Below, one piece after another: positions 55,210-63,345 of a stretch of DNA of 64,000 bases. Both the position numbers and the translations under genes were made by a program. Position 1 is the first letter of the stretch; each line of letters opens with the position of its first letter. The DNA is from Acidithiobacillus marinus. Its GTDB lineage: Bacteria > Pseudomonadota > Gammaproteobacteria > Acidithiobacillales > Acidithiobacillaceae. The notes under the pieces were generated by a model. That model had not been told where the DNA came from. It searched no databases and saw nothing but the letters and a program-made list of their open reading frames with translations. The stretch lies in assembly GCF_002847505.1 (NCBI RefSeq), contig NZ_MXAV01000044.1, positions 62,001 to 126,000 on the forward strand. The letters are read 5' to 3'.

Positions 55210-56433
55210 ATGACCAATAAGAACGCGGACACTAAAGCGGCCAACTATCGTGGCGAGGCAATCTCGACCATGGAGCCGTTGCTGATCGGAGTTGGCTCCA
55301 GGCATCGGGCGGCACTGACCGATTTGGCGGTCGAACTGGCCGTTAGGAGTACCGGCTTTCGTCGCTCCCTACCCGATAGCCTGCTCGGTTCACTTGCTAC
55401 CCTTGTGCGGGCAATGAATTGCTATTATAGCAACCTCATCGAGGGGCACGACACCCACCCGATCGACATCGAGCGCGCGCTCAAGGACGATTACAGTCAG
55501 GATGCCAAGAAGCGCGACCTCCAGCTTGAGGCCAAGGCACATATCGCTGTTCAGCACTGGCTCGACACCGGCGGGCTTAAGGCTCCTGCCACGACAACCC
55601 AGGCGATCGTCGAGATCCACAGGCGTTTTTGCGAACAGCTGCCCGAAGAACTGTTGTGGGTCGAAGACCCCCAAACCAAAGAGAAGATCAGGGTCATCCC
55701 AGGTGAACTGCGCCAGCGTGACGTGCAGGTTGGCCGACATATCCCGGTCAGCGCACCGGCCGTACCGCGTTTCCTCGAGCGCTACGAGGAGGTCTATGCG
55801 AAGCTCGGCAAGTCGGAGACCATTATCGCCACAGCAGCAGCGCACCATCGCCTAGTATGGATTCATCCATTCCTGGACGGCAACGGCCGCGTCGCACGCC
55901 TCGTTTCGCATGCCACGCTGTTGGATACGCTCAATACCGGCGCGGTCTGGTCGATTGCGCGGGGGCTTGCTCGCAACGTTAACGAATACAAAAGCCACCT
56001 CGCTGCCTGCGACGAAATGCGCCGTAACGCTCTCGACGGGCGGGGGAATCTCAGCGAAGAAAATCTCGCCGCCTTTACGGCATTCTTCCTGACCACCTGC
56101 ATTGATCAGGTGAAATTTATGGAAAGACTGATGCAACCCGACCAGCTTCGCGCGCGCATCCTCACCTGGGCCGATGAGGAAATGCGCCTGAACAGGCTGC
56201 CGCCCAAGGCCAACAATATCCTCGAAGCGTTGCTCTATCGTGGCGAGCTGCCGCGCAGCGAGGTTGCCACCATCGTCGGGACCGGCGAGCGTCAGGCCCG
56301 CCGCATCGTTTCCGCCCTTATCGGCCGGGACGTAGTCACGTCCGAGAGTACGCGAGCACCACTGCACCTCGCCTTTCCTGCAACGCTCGCGTCACGCTGG
56401 ATGCCCGGACTGTTTCCGGAGAGGACCGACTGA
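55210..56433 (+). CDS. Fic family protein (predicted AMP-transferase) with inhibitory helix
   Basis: A 407-residue Fic protein. The core motif is HPFLDGNGRVAR at residues 219-230 (catalytic His219). The motif SNLIEG at residues 74-79 fits the autoinhibitory (S/T)xxxE(G/N) of class II Fic enzymes, whose Glu blocks ATP binding. A C-terminal winged-helix-like domain (about 345-400; GELPRSEVATIVGTGERQAR) follows. Fic enzymes usually transfer AMP to Tyr/Thr of target proteins. It appears intact. Surrounding remnants and the tRNA next to it suggest it was acquired by transfer. The target is unknown. Confidence 0.92.
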   Translation: MTNKNADTKAANYRGEAISTMEPLLIGVGSRHRAALTDLAVELAVRSTGFRRSLPDSLLGSLATLVRAMNCYYSNLIEGHDTHPIDIERALKDDYSQDAKKRDLQLEAKAHIAVQHWLDTGGLKAPATTTQAIVEIHRRFCEQLPEELLWVEDPQTKEKIRVIPGELRQRDVQVGRHIPVSAPAVPRFLERYEEVYAKLGKSETIIATAAAHHRLVWIHPFLDGNGRVARLVSHATLLDTLNTGAVWSIARGLARNVNEYKSHLAACDEMRRNALDGRGNLSEENLAAFTAFFLTTCIDQVKFMERLMQPDQLRARILTWADEEMRLNRLPPKANNILEALLYRGELPRSEVATIVGTGERQARRIVSALIGRDVVTSESTRAPLHLAFPATLASRWMPGLFPERTD

Positions 56434-56892
56434 GACGAGAGAGGATGGTAGGTGTGTTTTACCGTCCAGATCGCTCATGCTCTGATTCCAGGTAGTGGGT
56501 AATTACAGCCCCTACCTCGACATCCGAGATAATATACACACAAGGAGCCGACCAACCGGCGGCGGGTACCATGGACAGTGTTGAGCTATATTGGGCTCAG
56601 CAGACACCAAGAGGTTGCTGGAACGGAATTAAGTAGGTCGGCACTCTGCTGTACCCCCCCAGTGATCTGGGCCACTAAAAAACTGTCTGCCTTGGAATCG
56701 ACCTTAGCACAACGGGTGAATCGCCTTACTGCCGAGCTGAAAGCTCGGGACGGCCAGAATGTGCTGGAATCGGACGCAAGATTCAACTAGAATGTGCATT
56801 ATAATCTTTGTGGTAGTGCGGAATGTGTGACACCATAACGCGTTCTGTCCCACAAAATCTATAAAAATATTTTTAGGAATTATGGCTACCAA
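56434..56892 (+). other. Gene-poor gap with possible remnant of a signalling protein
   Basis: No intact gene found. Around 56680-56790, one frame reads STLAQRVNRLTAELKARDGQ then NVLESDARFN and a stop. This resembles the coiled-coil linker and start of a PAS domain in sensor proteins. It may be a leftover upstream part of the frameshifted HD-GYP gene that follows. The stretch is otherwise stop-rich, with a homopolymer C7 near 56655. Confidence 0.3.
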
Positions 56893-57782
56893 ATGAGTGA
56901 ATCTATCAACGGTGTGATCGATATGGCCAACAGAATGGCCAAAGAGATACGCGAGTTATCCGCCGCAAATCAGTCGAAAATCGAGCGAATCCGGCAAGCC
57001 AAGGAAGGTGTAGAAGCCCTTGTTACTAATCTAATATTGTTACCGTCTTTAATCCTGAACTTGGCGGGCATGGGCGGCGTGTGGCCCTGCTCGCGGATGC
57101 GGTGGCTCTCCGTTTAGACCTTACGGTTAACGTCCGTAATGCTATCCATCATGCAGCCTTGTTTCATGACATCGGTATGCTGGGGATCGCACGAAAATCC
57201 TTATTTACGCCGTGGGAACATCTTTCCGAAACAGAACGAAACCTGATTCTTGGACATCCAGACATAGGGAAAGAATTGCTGAAATCTATGCCTTGGTATG
57301 AGGAAACTGCTGCTATCGTCGCCGCTCATCATGAGCATTGGGATGGATCAGGATTTCCTCTTCACCTTGGGAAAGAGAGCATCCCGCTTGAGGCTAGAAT
57401 CATCACGGTTTGCGATGCCTTCGATGAAATGACTCACAAACCTCAGGACGCCACGCAGCATTTTTCCAAAGAGGAGGCGTTGGCCCACATTAAAAAACAA
57501 CGAGGAGGTTTTTTCGATCCACGCATCGTCGACCTGTTTATTAATACCTACCTCTCCCAAGCGGGATTAGAAAACTCCTCGCTTCCTTCAGAAGTCGCTA
57601 TCTCGCTGAGTCAGTTACGCAGCGGTATGTGCTTGACTCAAGATTTGTGCAACAGCCTCGGCAAACCTCTTCTGACAAAAGGGACAATTCTGCAAGAAGC
57701 TGTGATTCTGCGCTTGCTGGCCATGCGAGATCAATTTGGCGTGGCGGAGCCAATATTCGTAACCGCCGATCCACGTATGTAA
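56893..57782 (+). pseudogene. HD-GYP domain phosphodiesterase gene, frameshifted
   Basis: The N-terminal part (from ATG 56893: MSESINGVIDMANRMAKEIR, a coiled coil, up to RIRQAKEGVEALVTN) and the main part (VFNPELGGHGRRVALLADAV onward) are in different frames. The shift lies near 57025-57045. The main part, about 240 residues to 57782, keeps HHAALFHDIGMLGI (HD) and AHHEHWDGSGFPLHL (GYP motif as GFP). HD-GYP proteins hydrolyse cyclic di-GMP. If the sequence is right, the full protein is not made, though the second frame could be translated from GTG 57081. No receiver domain is present. Confidence 0.75.
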
Positions 57783-57890
57783 GAAGATTGTCAAGGGCCT
57801 AGGTAACGCTTCACACCCCAGATGGTACACTGTAACGGATCGAACGTGGGTATTTTTGTCCAAGATCCAGTCTTAAGCAGCAATACCCTG

Positions 57891-57926
57891 AAAAACAAAG
57901 CAGCAGGGCACCCTTATAGGGTACCC
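57891..57926 (-). terminator. Possible terminator of the lipoprotein gene
   Basis: On the minus strand, a 9-bp stem with one mismatch (57926-57918 with 57914-57906, loop of 3) is followed after about 10 nt by TTTTT (57895-57891). The distance from stem to T-run is longer than usual. Confidence 0.35.
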
Positions 57927-58070
57927 TTAAGGCTTCGAAATGAGCGAAACGATGGATGGAAAGGAAAATAGAGTGCAAAGATATCAGTCCAGAAGATGCC
58001 TTTGTACTATCGCGTCATCAACTTGGATGGAAGGGTGATATGGCCATGCGCTCTGGTCTGAGTTACCGGT

Positions 58071-58751
58071 TTACTGGTTTGTTGAAAACGGATCAAAGGA
58101 GTCGACTACGGACACCTTTGAGCCAGTGCTTGCCAGTGACTTTCTGACATTGCCGAAGGTATCTTCGATAAACTGGGATGGAGAACCAAGTCCGACCGCT
58201 TTGGTGAATAACCCACCTAATTCCGCACCCAGCACATTAGGATTTGAGGAAAAACCGGATTGACTAGTGTAAGAGCCAACGGCATCGGCTTGGTATCCGC
58301 CTTTGTATGGGTAAAGACAAAATGTGTAAGACGCATTTTTGCCATACTTGGAATAGCTGTTATCCGCACCGCGCGCGACAACTGATGCGCCAGGACAACT
58401 TACAATAGTGGGTAGGACAGCCCCAGACATCGCTGCTATAGAAGCCAGTCCGCCCATGCCTGACATTTGAGACATCTGGCTATTTTGAAAACGACCGGGT
58501 TGATTGGGTAACGGATAGGGAGGGGGGTTCTCCTGAACGGCAGCTCCTGACAAATATTCCTTCGTGCCAGATACAAAAGCATTGACGATGTCTTGATATG
58601 AAACATTAGTTGGGGTTTTCACGTCATAGACGACATATGCCATTTTTGTGGTCGTGGTTGGCGTCGTGGTGGCACAGCCAGAAAGTAGGACAGTGGAAAA
58701 TAGAGCTCCACAGCTTACGGACAGAACGATGTTTTGCCGATTTATGAACAT
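58071..58751 (-). CDS. Predicted outer-membrane or periplasmic lipoprotein, unknown family
   Basis: A 226-residue protein with a lipoprotein signal: MFINRQNIVLSVSCGALFST then VLLSGC, lipidation Cys at residue 26, followed by a Thr-rich linker (ATTTPTTTTK). The mature part has a Pro/Gln/Met/Ser/Gly-rich stretch (about 75-105) and a domain with two further cysteines (IVSCPGASVV and YTFCLYPYKGGY). I recognise no family. It stands alone in the accessory patch. The 289 bp downstream of it hold only poor reading frames. Confidence 0.75.
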   Translation of the reverse strand: MFINRQNIVLSVSCGALFSTVLLSGCATTTPTTTTKMAYVVYDVKTPTNVSYQDIVNAFVSGTKEYLSGAAVQENPPPYPLPNQPGRFQNSQMSQMSGMGGLASIAAMSGAVLPTIVSCPGASVVARGADNSYSKYGKNASYTFCLYPYKGGYQADAVGSYTSQSGFSSNPNVLGAELGGLFTKAVGLGSPSQFIEDTFGNVRKSLASTGSKVSVVDSFDPFSTNQ

Positions 58752-59329
58752 AATTTTCCCTTTTTAAATATGATCAGCCAGATGGATACGACATGGTGGT
58801 TGTGTTTATGGTATGACGCTCTGTCAACGTGAACAGCACGTCATGGACTGCTTATATAGGCGGAAATGATGAGATTTCAAGATGACCAAACGCTCTTTTA
58901 GGAGTAGCCCATGAGAATTTGTCATAAAATCCTTGCCACCCTGATCCGGCAGGACGCCACCACATGGTTGCCTTGTTTTTCCTTGCCTTCAAAGACGAAG
59001 TCCTGACTATTCTCTCGGCAAATTTTCAAAGACCTCTGCTGCAGTGCCCGCTTTGCTAAGGATGCGCACCACCAGCTCACCGGGCATGCCTCCGCTGAGA
59101 AGAAGAGGATGTTCATCCCATTAATGACAGCCTCCACGCACCGGGCATGCTCGTTATTATCGGTAGGATGATCCTGCTTCCTTTGTTACTGTATCGCTGG
59201 CGTTGGCCGAAGTGGGTGCAAGCCCCATGAGTTTTGTTGCTGTTCGCCAAGACTGGGAAGAATCCTGACCACACAGATATACTGGCCGCAATGTTAGCTT
59301 TGAATAGCCCAAAAATGGATTGCTGAATA
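58752..59329. other. Gene-poor gap upstream of the TDT permease
   Basis: No convincing gene in 578 bp. Both strands are stop-rich. A short plus-strand piece ending near 59230 encodes one membrane-like helix with a basic end (MLVIIGRMILLPLLLYRWRW), perhaps the tail of a lost gene. TTGACA is present on the minus strand around 58825-58830, but no -10 at a proper spacing was found. Confidence 0.3.
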
Positions 59330-60376
59330 GTGTTTTATCAACAAATCAAAAGGATAGATCAGCGCTTGGCACATCTTTCACCAGCCTATTTCACGCTGGT
59401 GATGGGAACGGGCGTCATTTCCATATCTGCAGGGCTGCTCCATGTCATGCTTTTGGCAAAAATCCTGCTTTGGCTGAATGTCCTTTTTTACGCAGTGCTC
59501 TGGCTATTGAATTTCTGGCGTTTGTACCGTTACGCGCCGGAGTTTCTGGCGGATTTCTCGGCCATTCTCAAAGGCTCCGGATTTTTAACCATGGTTGCGG
59601 CTACGGCGGTGCTCGGTAGTCAACTGATTCTCCTGGAAAATGATCTTGTTCTGGCAACAATCCTTTTAGGAATGGCGACACTACTGTATCTGACCTTGAA
59701 TTACGGACTGCTGGCCCGCTTTGTTACGCACCCCCGTAAGCCTGGATTGGCCGAAGGGATTTCCGGGGGTTGGCTGCTCCACATTATTGCGCCCCAATCC
59801 ATTGCGGTTTTGATTTTGTTGCTGGATGCCCGCTGTGCTTTCCTGCCCCGGGCCGAATTTGATTTTATCGCTCTGAGTCTCTGGCTTTTGGGCGGAATGC
59901 TTTATATCTGGGTCATGACCCTGATTTTTTATCGGATGATTTTTATGGACTTTATACCTGAGCATCTGCATTCCTCCTACTGGAGCAATATGGGTGCCAT
60001 GGCTATTTCCACCCTGGCAGGATCACTGTTGGTCCTCAATGGCGAGTCCGCCCCCTATTTACAGCCCTTGCTGCCTTTCATCAAAGGTTTCACCCTGTTT
60101 TACTGGGCAGGTGGAAGCTGGTGGATACCCTTGTTGCTGATCCTTGGCTTCTGGCGTTATGTCATCCGCAAATTTCCGCTGCGTTATGATGCTTCCTATT
60201 GGGCGATGGTGTTTCCCGTGGGTATGTATGGTCTGGCTACGCTGCATATGGCGCGAAGCATGCATCTGATTTTTCTGGATCCACTGGGCCGGGTTTTCTT
60301 TTTTCTGGCCCTGACCGCCTGGTCGCTGACCTTTCTCGCCATGCTGTACAGCATTCTCCAAGGATTCAGAAAATAG
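59330..60376 (+). CDS. TDT family permease (TehA/SLAC1-like)
   Basis: A 348-residue membrane protein with about ten helices. The N-terminal LSPAYFTLVMGTGVISISAG is typical of tellurite-resistance/dicarboxylate (TDT) and SLAC1-type anion channels. Members transport C4-dicarboxylates, sulfite or anions; the substrate cannot be decided here, though sulfite export would suit a sulfur oxidiser (speculation). Start GTG 59330. It is isolated between the accessory patch and ffs-dnaX. Confidence 0.85.
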   Translation: MFYQQIKRIDQRLAHLSPAYFTLVMGTGVISISAGLLHVMLLAKILLWLNVLFYAVLWLLNFWRLYRYAPEFLADFSAILKGSGFLTMVAATAVLGSQLILLENDLVLATILLGMATLLYLTLNYGLLARFVTHPRKPGLAEGISGGWLLHIIAPQSIAVLILLLDARCAFLPRAEFDFIALSLWLLGGMLYIWVMTLIFYRMIFMDFIPEHLHSSYWSNMGAMAISTLAGSLLVLNGESAPYLQPLLPFIKGFTLFYWAGGSWWIPLLLILGFWRYVIRKFPLRYDASYWAMVFPVGMYGLATLHMARSMHLIFLDPLGRVFFFLALTAWSLTFLAMLYSILQGFRK

Positions 60377-60550
60377 GCATTGGGATCTCGTGAGTGATGG
60401 TTATGGGGTGACCGATCAGAAGCGCAACGTCATGGTCCTTATTGATCCCCCGGCATGGTTCTGATACTTTCGCGACTTGTGGGTGCAAAGCGGAATGTTG
60501 CACTTTTTGTCTGTTCTCGTCCCTTACCGGACAATTTCAGGTTTTCTATG

Positions 60551-60660
60551 GCGACAACAATCGGTCCCCTCGCAGTGGTAGCTGGTGAACCCCGTCAGGC
60601 CCGGAAGGGAGCAGCGGCAGCCGGCAATCCAGGTGCCGGGGTGTGGCTGATTCGCGTCGC
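60551..60660 (+). ncRNA. ffs: Signal recognition particle RNA (4.5S type)
   Basis: The universal SRP domain is seen in GTCAGGCCCGGAAGGGAGCA (60595-60614), with GGTGAACCCC before it and GGTGCCGGGGTGTGG after it pairing along the arm. The ends GCGAC/GTCGC can pair and set approximate borders. ffs upstream of dnaX is a common proteobacterial arrangement. The RNA works with Ffh in co-translational targeting. Confidence 0.88.
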
Positions 60661-60681
60661 CTCCCAATTTTGTGTTTGTCC

Positions 60682-62361
60682 ATGAGTGGATATTTAGCCC
60701 TCGCCCGACGCTGGCGACCCCAGCATTTTGAAGATTTTGTGGGGCAGGAAGCAGTGGTGTCCGCTTTACGACACGCCCTGGACTCGGGACGCATCCATCA
60801 TGCGTTTTTGTTTACGGGTACCCGGGGGGTCGGCAAAACCACGCTGGCCAGACTGCTGGCCAAATGTCTGAACTGCGAACAGGGGGTCAGTAGCCAACCC
60901 TGTGGCGTTTGCAGCGCCTGCCAGAGTATCAGCGCCGGAAATTTTGTGGATCTGCTGGAAGTGGATGCCGCCAGCCGTACCCGGGTGGATGAAACCCGCG
61001 AATTGCTCGACAATGTGCAATATGCGCCGGTCGCCGGTCGCTACAAGATTTATCTCATCGATGAAGTGCATATGCTGTCTACCCACAGTTTCAATGCCCT
61101 TCTGAAAACCCTCGAAGAGCCTCCGGAGCATGTCAAATTTCTGCTGGCGACCACGGATCCCCAGAAACTGCCGGTGACCATTTTGTCCCGCTGTCTGCAG
61201 TTCAATTTACGTAGACTGGATATAACCCAGATTCAGGGGCGTTTGCAGCAAATCATGGCGGCGGAAAAAGTTCCGGCTGAAGATGCGGCCTTGCAGATTT
61301 TGGCAAGAGCTGCTGATGGCAGTTTGCGGGATGCCCTCAGCCTGCTCGATCAGGCCATTGTTCATGGTGGCGGAGCGGTGCGCCGCGAGGGTGTCTTGAA
61401 CATGCTGGGGCGCAGTGGCGACGATACCATCATGCTCATCATTGCCGCCCTGATTGGCCAGGATGCAGGGCAGGTGTTTGCTCTGGTCGACGATCATCTG
61501 GCACGAGGTCTGGATGCCGCCGGACTTTTGGATCGCTTGATTGAAGGCGTCCATCGTTTGAGTCTGGCGCAGTTTGTCCCCCTCGCGACCGAGAGCGAAG
61601 ATGCCGAACAGGTGGCACAGCTCCGTGATAAAATCCATCCGTTACTGTTGCAATCCTGGTATGCTCTGCTGCTTTCGGCACGCCGGGATTTTCAGCTTTA
61701 CCCCGATCAGCGCATGGCGCTGGAAATGGCTTTTTTGCGGGTGCTGAGCTTTTCTTTAACGGGAGCAAAGGCTCCGACGCCGCAGTCCACCCCTGAACCG
61801 GAGTCCGCTCCAGAAAATGGCAGGGATTCCGATCAAGCCGCAGCAGAACAACAAGCGCAATCAACTCCAAAATTCCAGTCCGCAGCGCCGGAGCTTGTAG
61901 ATCAGGTCCGCGAACCCGCCCCGGAAATGCGACACGAGGCGCTCTCCTCATCCGTCAGCCCGGCAGTTTCCTGGCGCGACATGATTCCCGCCTTGAAGCT
62001 GTCACCACTTCTGCAGGAACAACTGCGTCACGGCCAGGCGCTGCGCTGCGCTGCCGAGAAAGTGGATTTATTGATCGAGCCACGTTATTTGGCTTTTATC
62101 ATTAAAGAGAAGGCACGCATTCTGCAGGCGTTGAGTGACTATTTTGGTCAGGCGCCGCAACTCAGCATTGCGGCTTTGACCGAGGAAAGCGGGGTGGGGA
62201 GCCTGATTGCCGAGGAAGAGGCCCGGATTGCGGCACGGATGCAGGAAGCACAGGCGAGGGTAGCCAATGATCCCCGCATTCGACAATTTACCGAAGTCCT
62301 GGGCGTTCAGGTAGAATCCATTACTTTCAGGGACCAGGATCAAGCGGTTTCTGAACATTGA
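60682..62361 (+). CDS. dnaX: DNA polymerase III tau/gamma subunit
   Basis: A 559-residue clamp-loader ATPase. Walker A GTRGVGKTTLARLLAKCL, the zinc module CEQGVSSQPCGVCSAC, Walker B LIDEVHMLS and sensor TLEEPPEHVKFLLATTD. The linker (about 375-440) is Gln/Pro/Ala-rich, and the tau-specific C-terminal domain is present. I used ATG 60682 (MSGYLALARRWRPQHF), the family start. No A-rich slippery site of the E. coli kind is seen, so gamma may not be made by frameshifting. ybaB and recR follow in the conserved order. Confidence 0.95.
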   Translation: MSGYLALARRWRPQHFEDFVGQEAVVSALRHALDSGRIHHAFLFTGTRGVGKTTLARLLAKCLNCEQGVSSQPCGVCSACQSISAGNFVDLLEVDAASRTRVDETRELLDNVQYAPVAGRYKIYLIDEVHMLSTHSFNALLKTLEEPPEHVKFLLATTDPQKLPVTILSRCLQFNLRRLDITQIQGRLQQIMAAEKVPAEDAALQILARAADGSLRDALSLLDQAIVHGGGAVRREGVLNMLGRSGDDTIMLIIAALIGQDAGQVFALVDDHLARGLDAAGLLDRLIEGVHRLSLAQFVPLATESEDAEQVAQLRDKIHPLLLQSWYALLLSARRDFQLYPDQRMALEMAFLRVLSFSLTGAKAPTPQSTPEPESAPENGRDSDQAAAEQQAQSTPKFQSAAPELVDQVREPAPEMRHEALSSSVSPAVSWRDMIPALKLSPLLQEQLRHGQALRCAAEKVDLLIEPRYLAFIIKEKARILQALSDYFGQAPQLSIAALTEESGVGSLIAEEEARIAARMQEAQARVANDPRIRQFTEVLGVQVESITFRDQDQAVSEH

Positions 62362-62387
62362 TACCATTTACAGGGAGGTAGTGCACG

Positions 62388-62711
62388 ATGAAAGGTGGTT
62401 TGGGAAATATCATGAAGCAGGCGCAGCAACTTCAGGATCGTCTGCAGAAAACCCAGGAAGAGCTGGCCCATATTGAAGTACAGGGGCATGCAGGGGGCAA
62501 TCTGGTCGAAGTGACCATGACCTGTCGCCATGATGTCCGCAAGGTCCGCATTGATCCTTCGTTGCTGGCCGACAATGATCAGGAAATGTTGGAGGATCTG
62601 GTGGCGGCAGCCGTCAACGATGCCGTGCGCAATGCCGAAAAAGTCAGTGCCGAGCGCATGTCGGAAGTGACCGGCGGGATGAGCATTCCGGGCATGAACC
62701 TGCCTTTCTGA
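62388..62711 (+). CDS. ybaB: YbaB/EbfC family nucleoid-associated protein
   Basis: A 107-residue DNA-binding protein starting [20 protein letters not shown], with the [15 protein letters not shown]-type central region and the ending [12 protein letters not shown]. It forms dimers that bind DNA and is almost always between dnaX and recR. GGGAGG lies upstream of ATG 62388. Confidence 0.95.
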   Translation: MKGGLGNIMKQAQQLQDRLQKTQEELAHIEVQGHAGGNLVEVTMTCRHDVRKVRIDPSLLADNDQEMLEDLVAAAVNDAVRNAEKVSAERMSEVTGGMSIPGMNLPF

Positions 62712-62712
62712 G

Positions 62713-63312
62713 ATGGCTGATGTTCCGAGTATGGAGGCTTTGGAGGCGCTGTTAAGGCGCCTTCCCGGTATCGGGCCGCGCTCTGCGCAGCGCATTTGCT
62801 ATGACCTCCTGGTGCGCAAACGTAATCTACTGCCCCAACTGGCTGCAGCGCTGGAGCGCGCCCATGCGGCGGTGCGTTTTTGTGAGCGTTGCAATAACCT
62901 CAGTGAAGCGCCTTTATGCAGTATTTGCCGGGGTGAGCAACGCGATCATTCCGTGCTCTGTATCGTGGAGTCTCCGGCAGACCTGCGTGCCATAGAAGCT
63001 ACCGGAGTGTTCAGCGGCGATTTTTTTGTGCTGATGGGGCATTTGTCGCCTCTGGATGGTGTCGGACCAGAAGCCCTGCACCTGGATCGTCTCAGCCAGC
63101 GTTTGGCGGAAACGGGCTTGCAGGAAGTGATATTTGCCACCAACCCCACCCTGGAAGGCGAAGCTACTGCTCAGTTTTTAGCGGAGCTGGTCCCCGCCGG
63201 CATCACCATCAGTCGGATTGCCCACGGCGTGCCGGTAGGTGGAGAACTGGAATATGTAGATCGCGGTACCCTCGGACGGGCGATGCATGGACGTCGCCTG
63301 CTGGATGAATAG
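62713..63312 (+). CDS. recR: Recombination protein RecR
   Basis: A 199-residue RecF-pathway protein. Helix-hairpin-helix LLRRLPGIGPRSAQRI, a zinc finger CERCNNLSEAPLCSIC, and a Toprim domain (CIVESPADLRAIEATGVFSG). It works with RecO (35799) in gap repair. Starts 1 nt after the ybaB stop. Confidence 0.96.
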   Translation: MADVPSMEALEALLRRLPGIGPRSAQRICYDLLVRKRNLLPQLAAALERAHAAVRFCERCNNLSEAPLCSICRGEQRDHSVLCIVESPADLRAIEATGVFSGDFFVLMGHLSPLDGVGPEALHLDRLSQRLAETGLQEVIFATNPTLEGEATAQFLAELVPAGITISRIAHGVPVGGELEYVDRGTLGRAMHGRRLLDE

Positions 63313-63345
63313 TTAAAATAACCACTTGAGAGAGGAAGCTGTCAG

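Noticed and set aside
56578-56790. 70-codon frame with a coiled-coil end before the HD-GYP gene
   Set aside because: The first half is unlike protein and has no ribosome-binding site; only the last part looks like a remnant, so it is noted as part of the gap, not as a gene.
57956-58147. 63-codon plus-strand frame overlapping the lipoprotein 3' end
   Set aside because: It runs antisense into the lipoprotein gene, lacks a convincing start signal and resembles no family.
58922-59137. 71-codon minus-strand frame in the gap before the TDT permease
   Set aside because: Composition and lack of start signal suggest chance; no recognisable motif.
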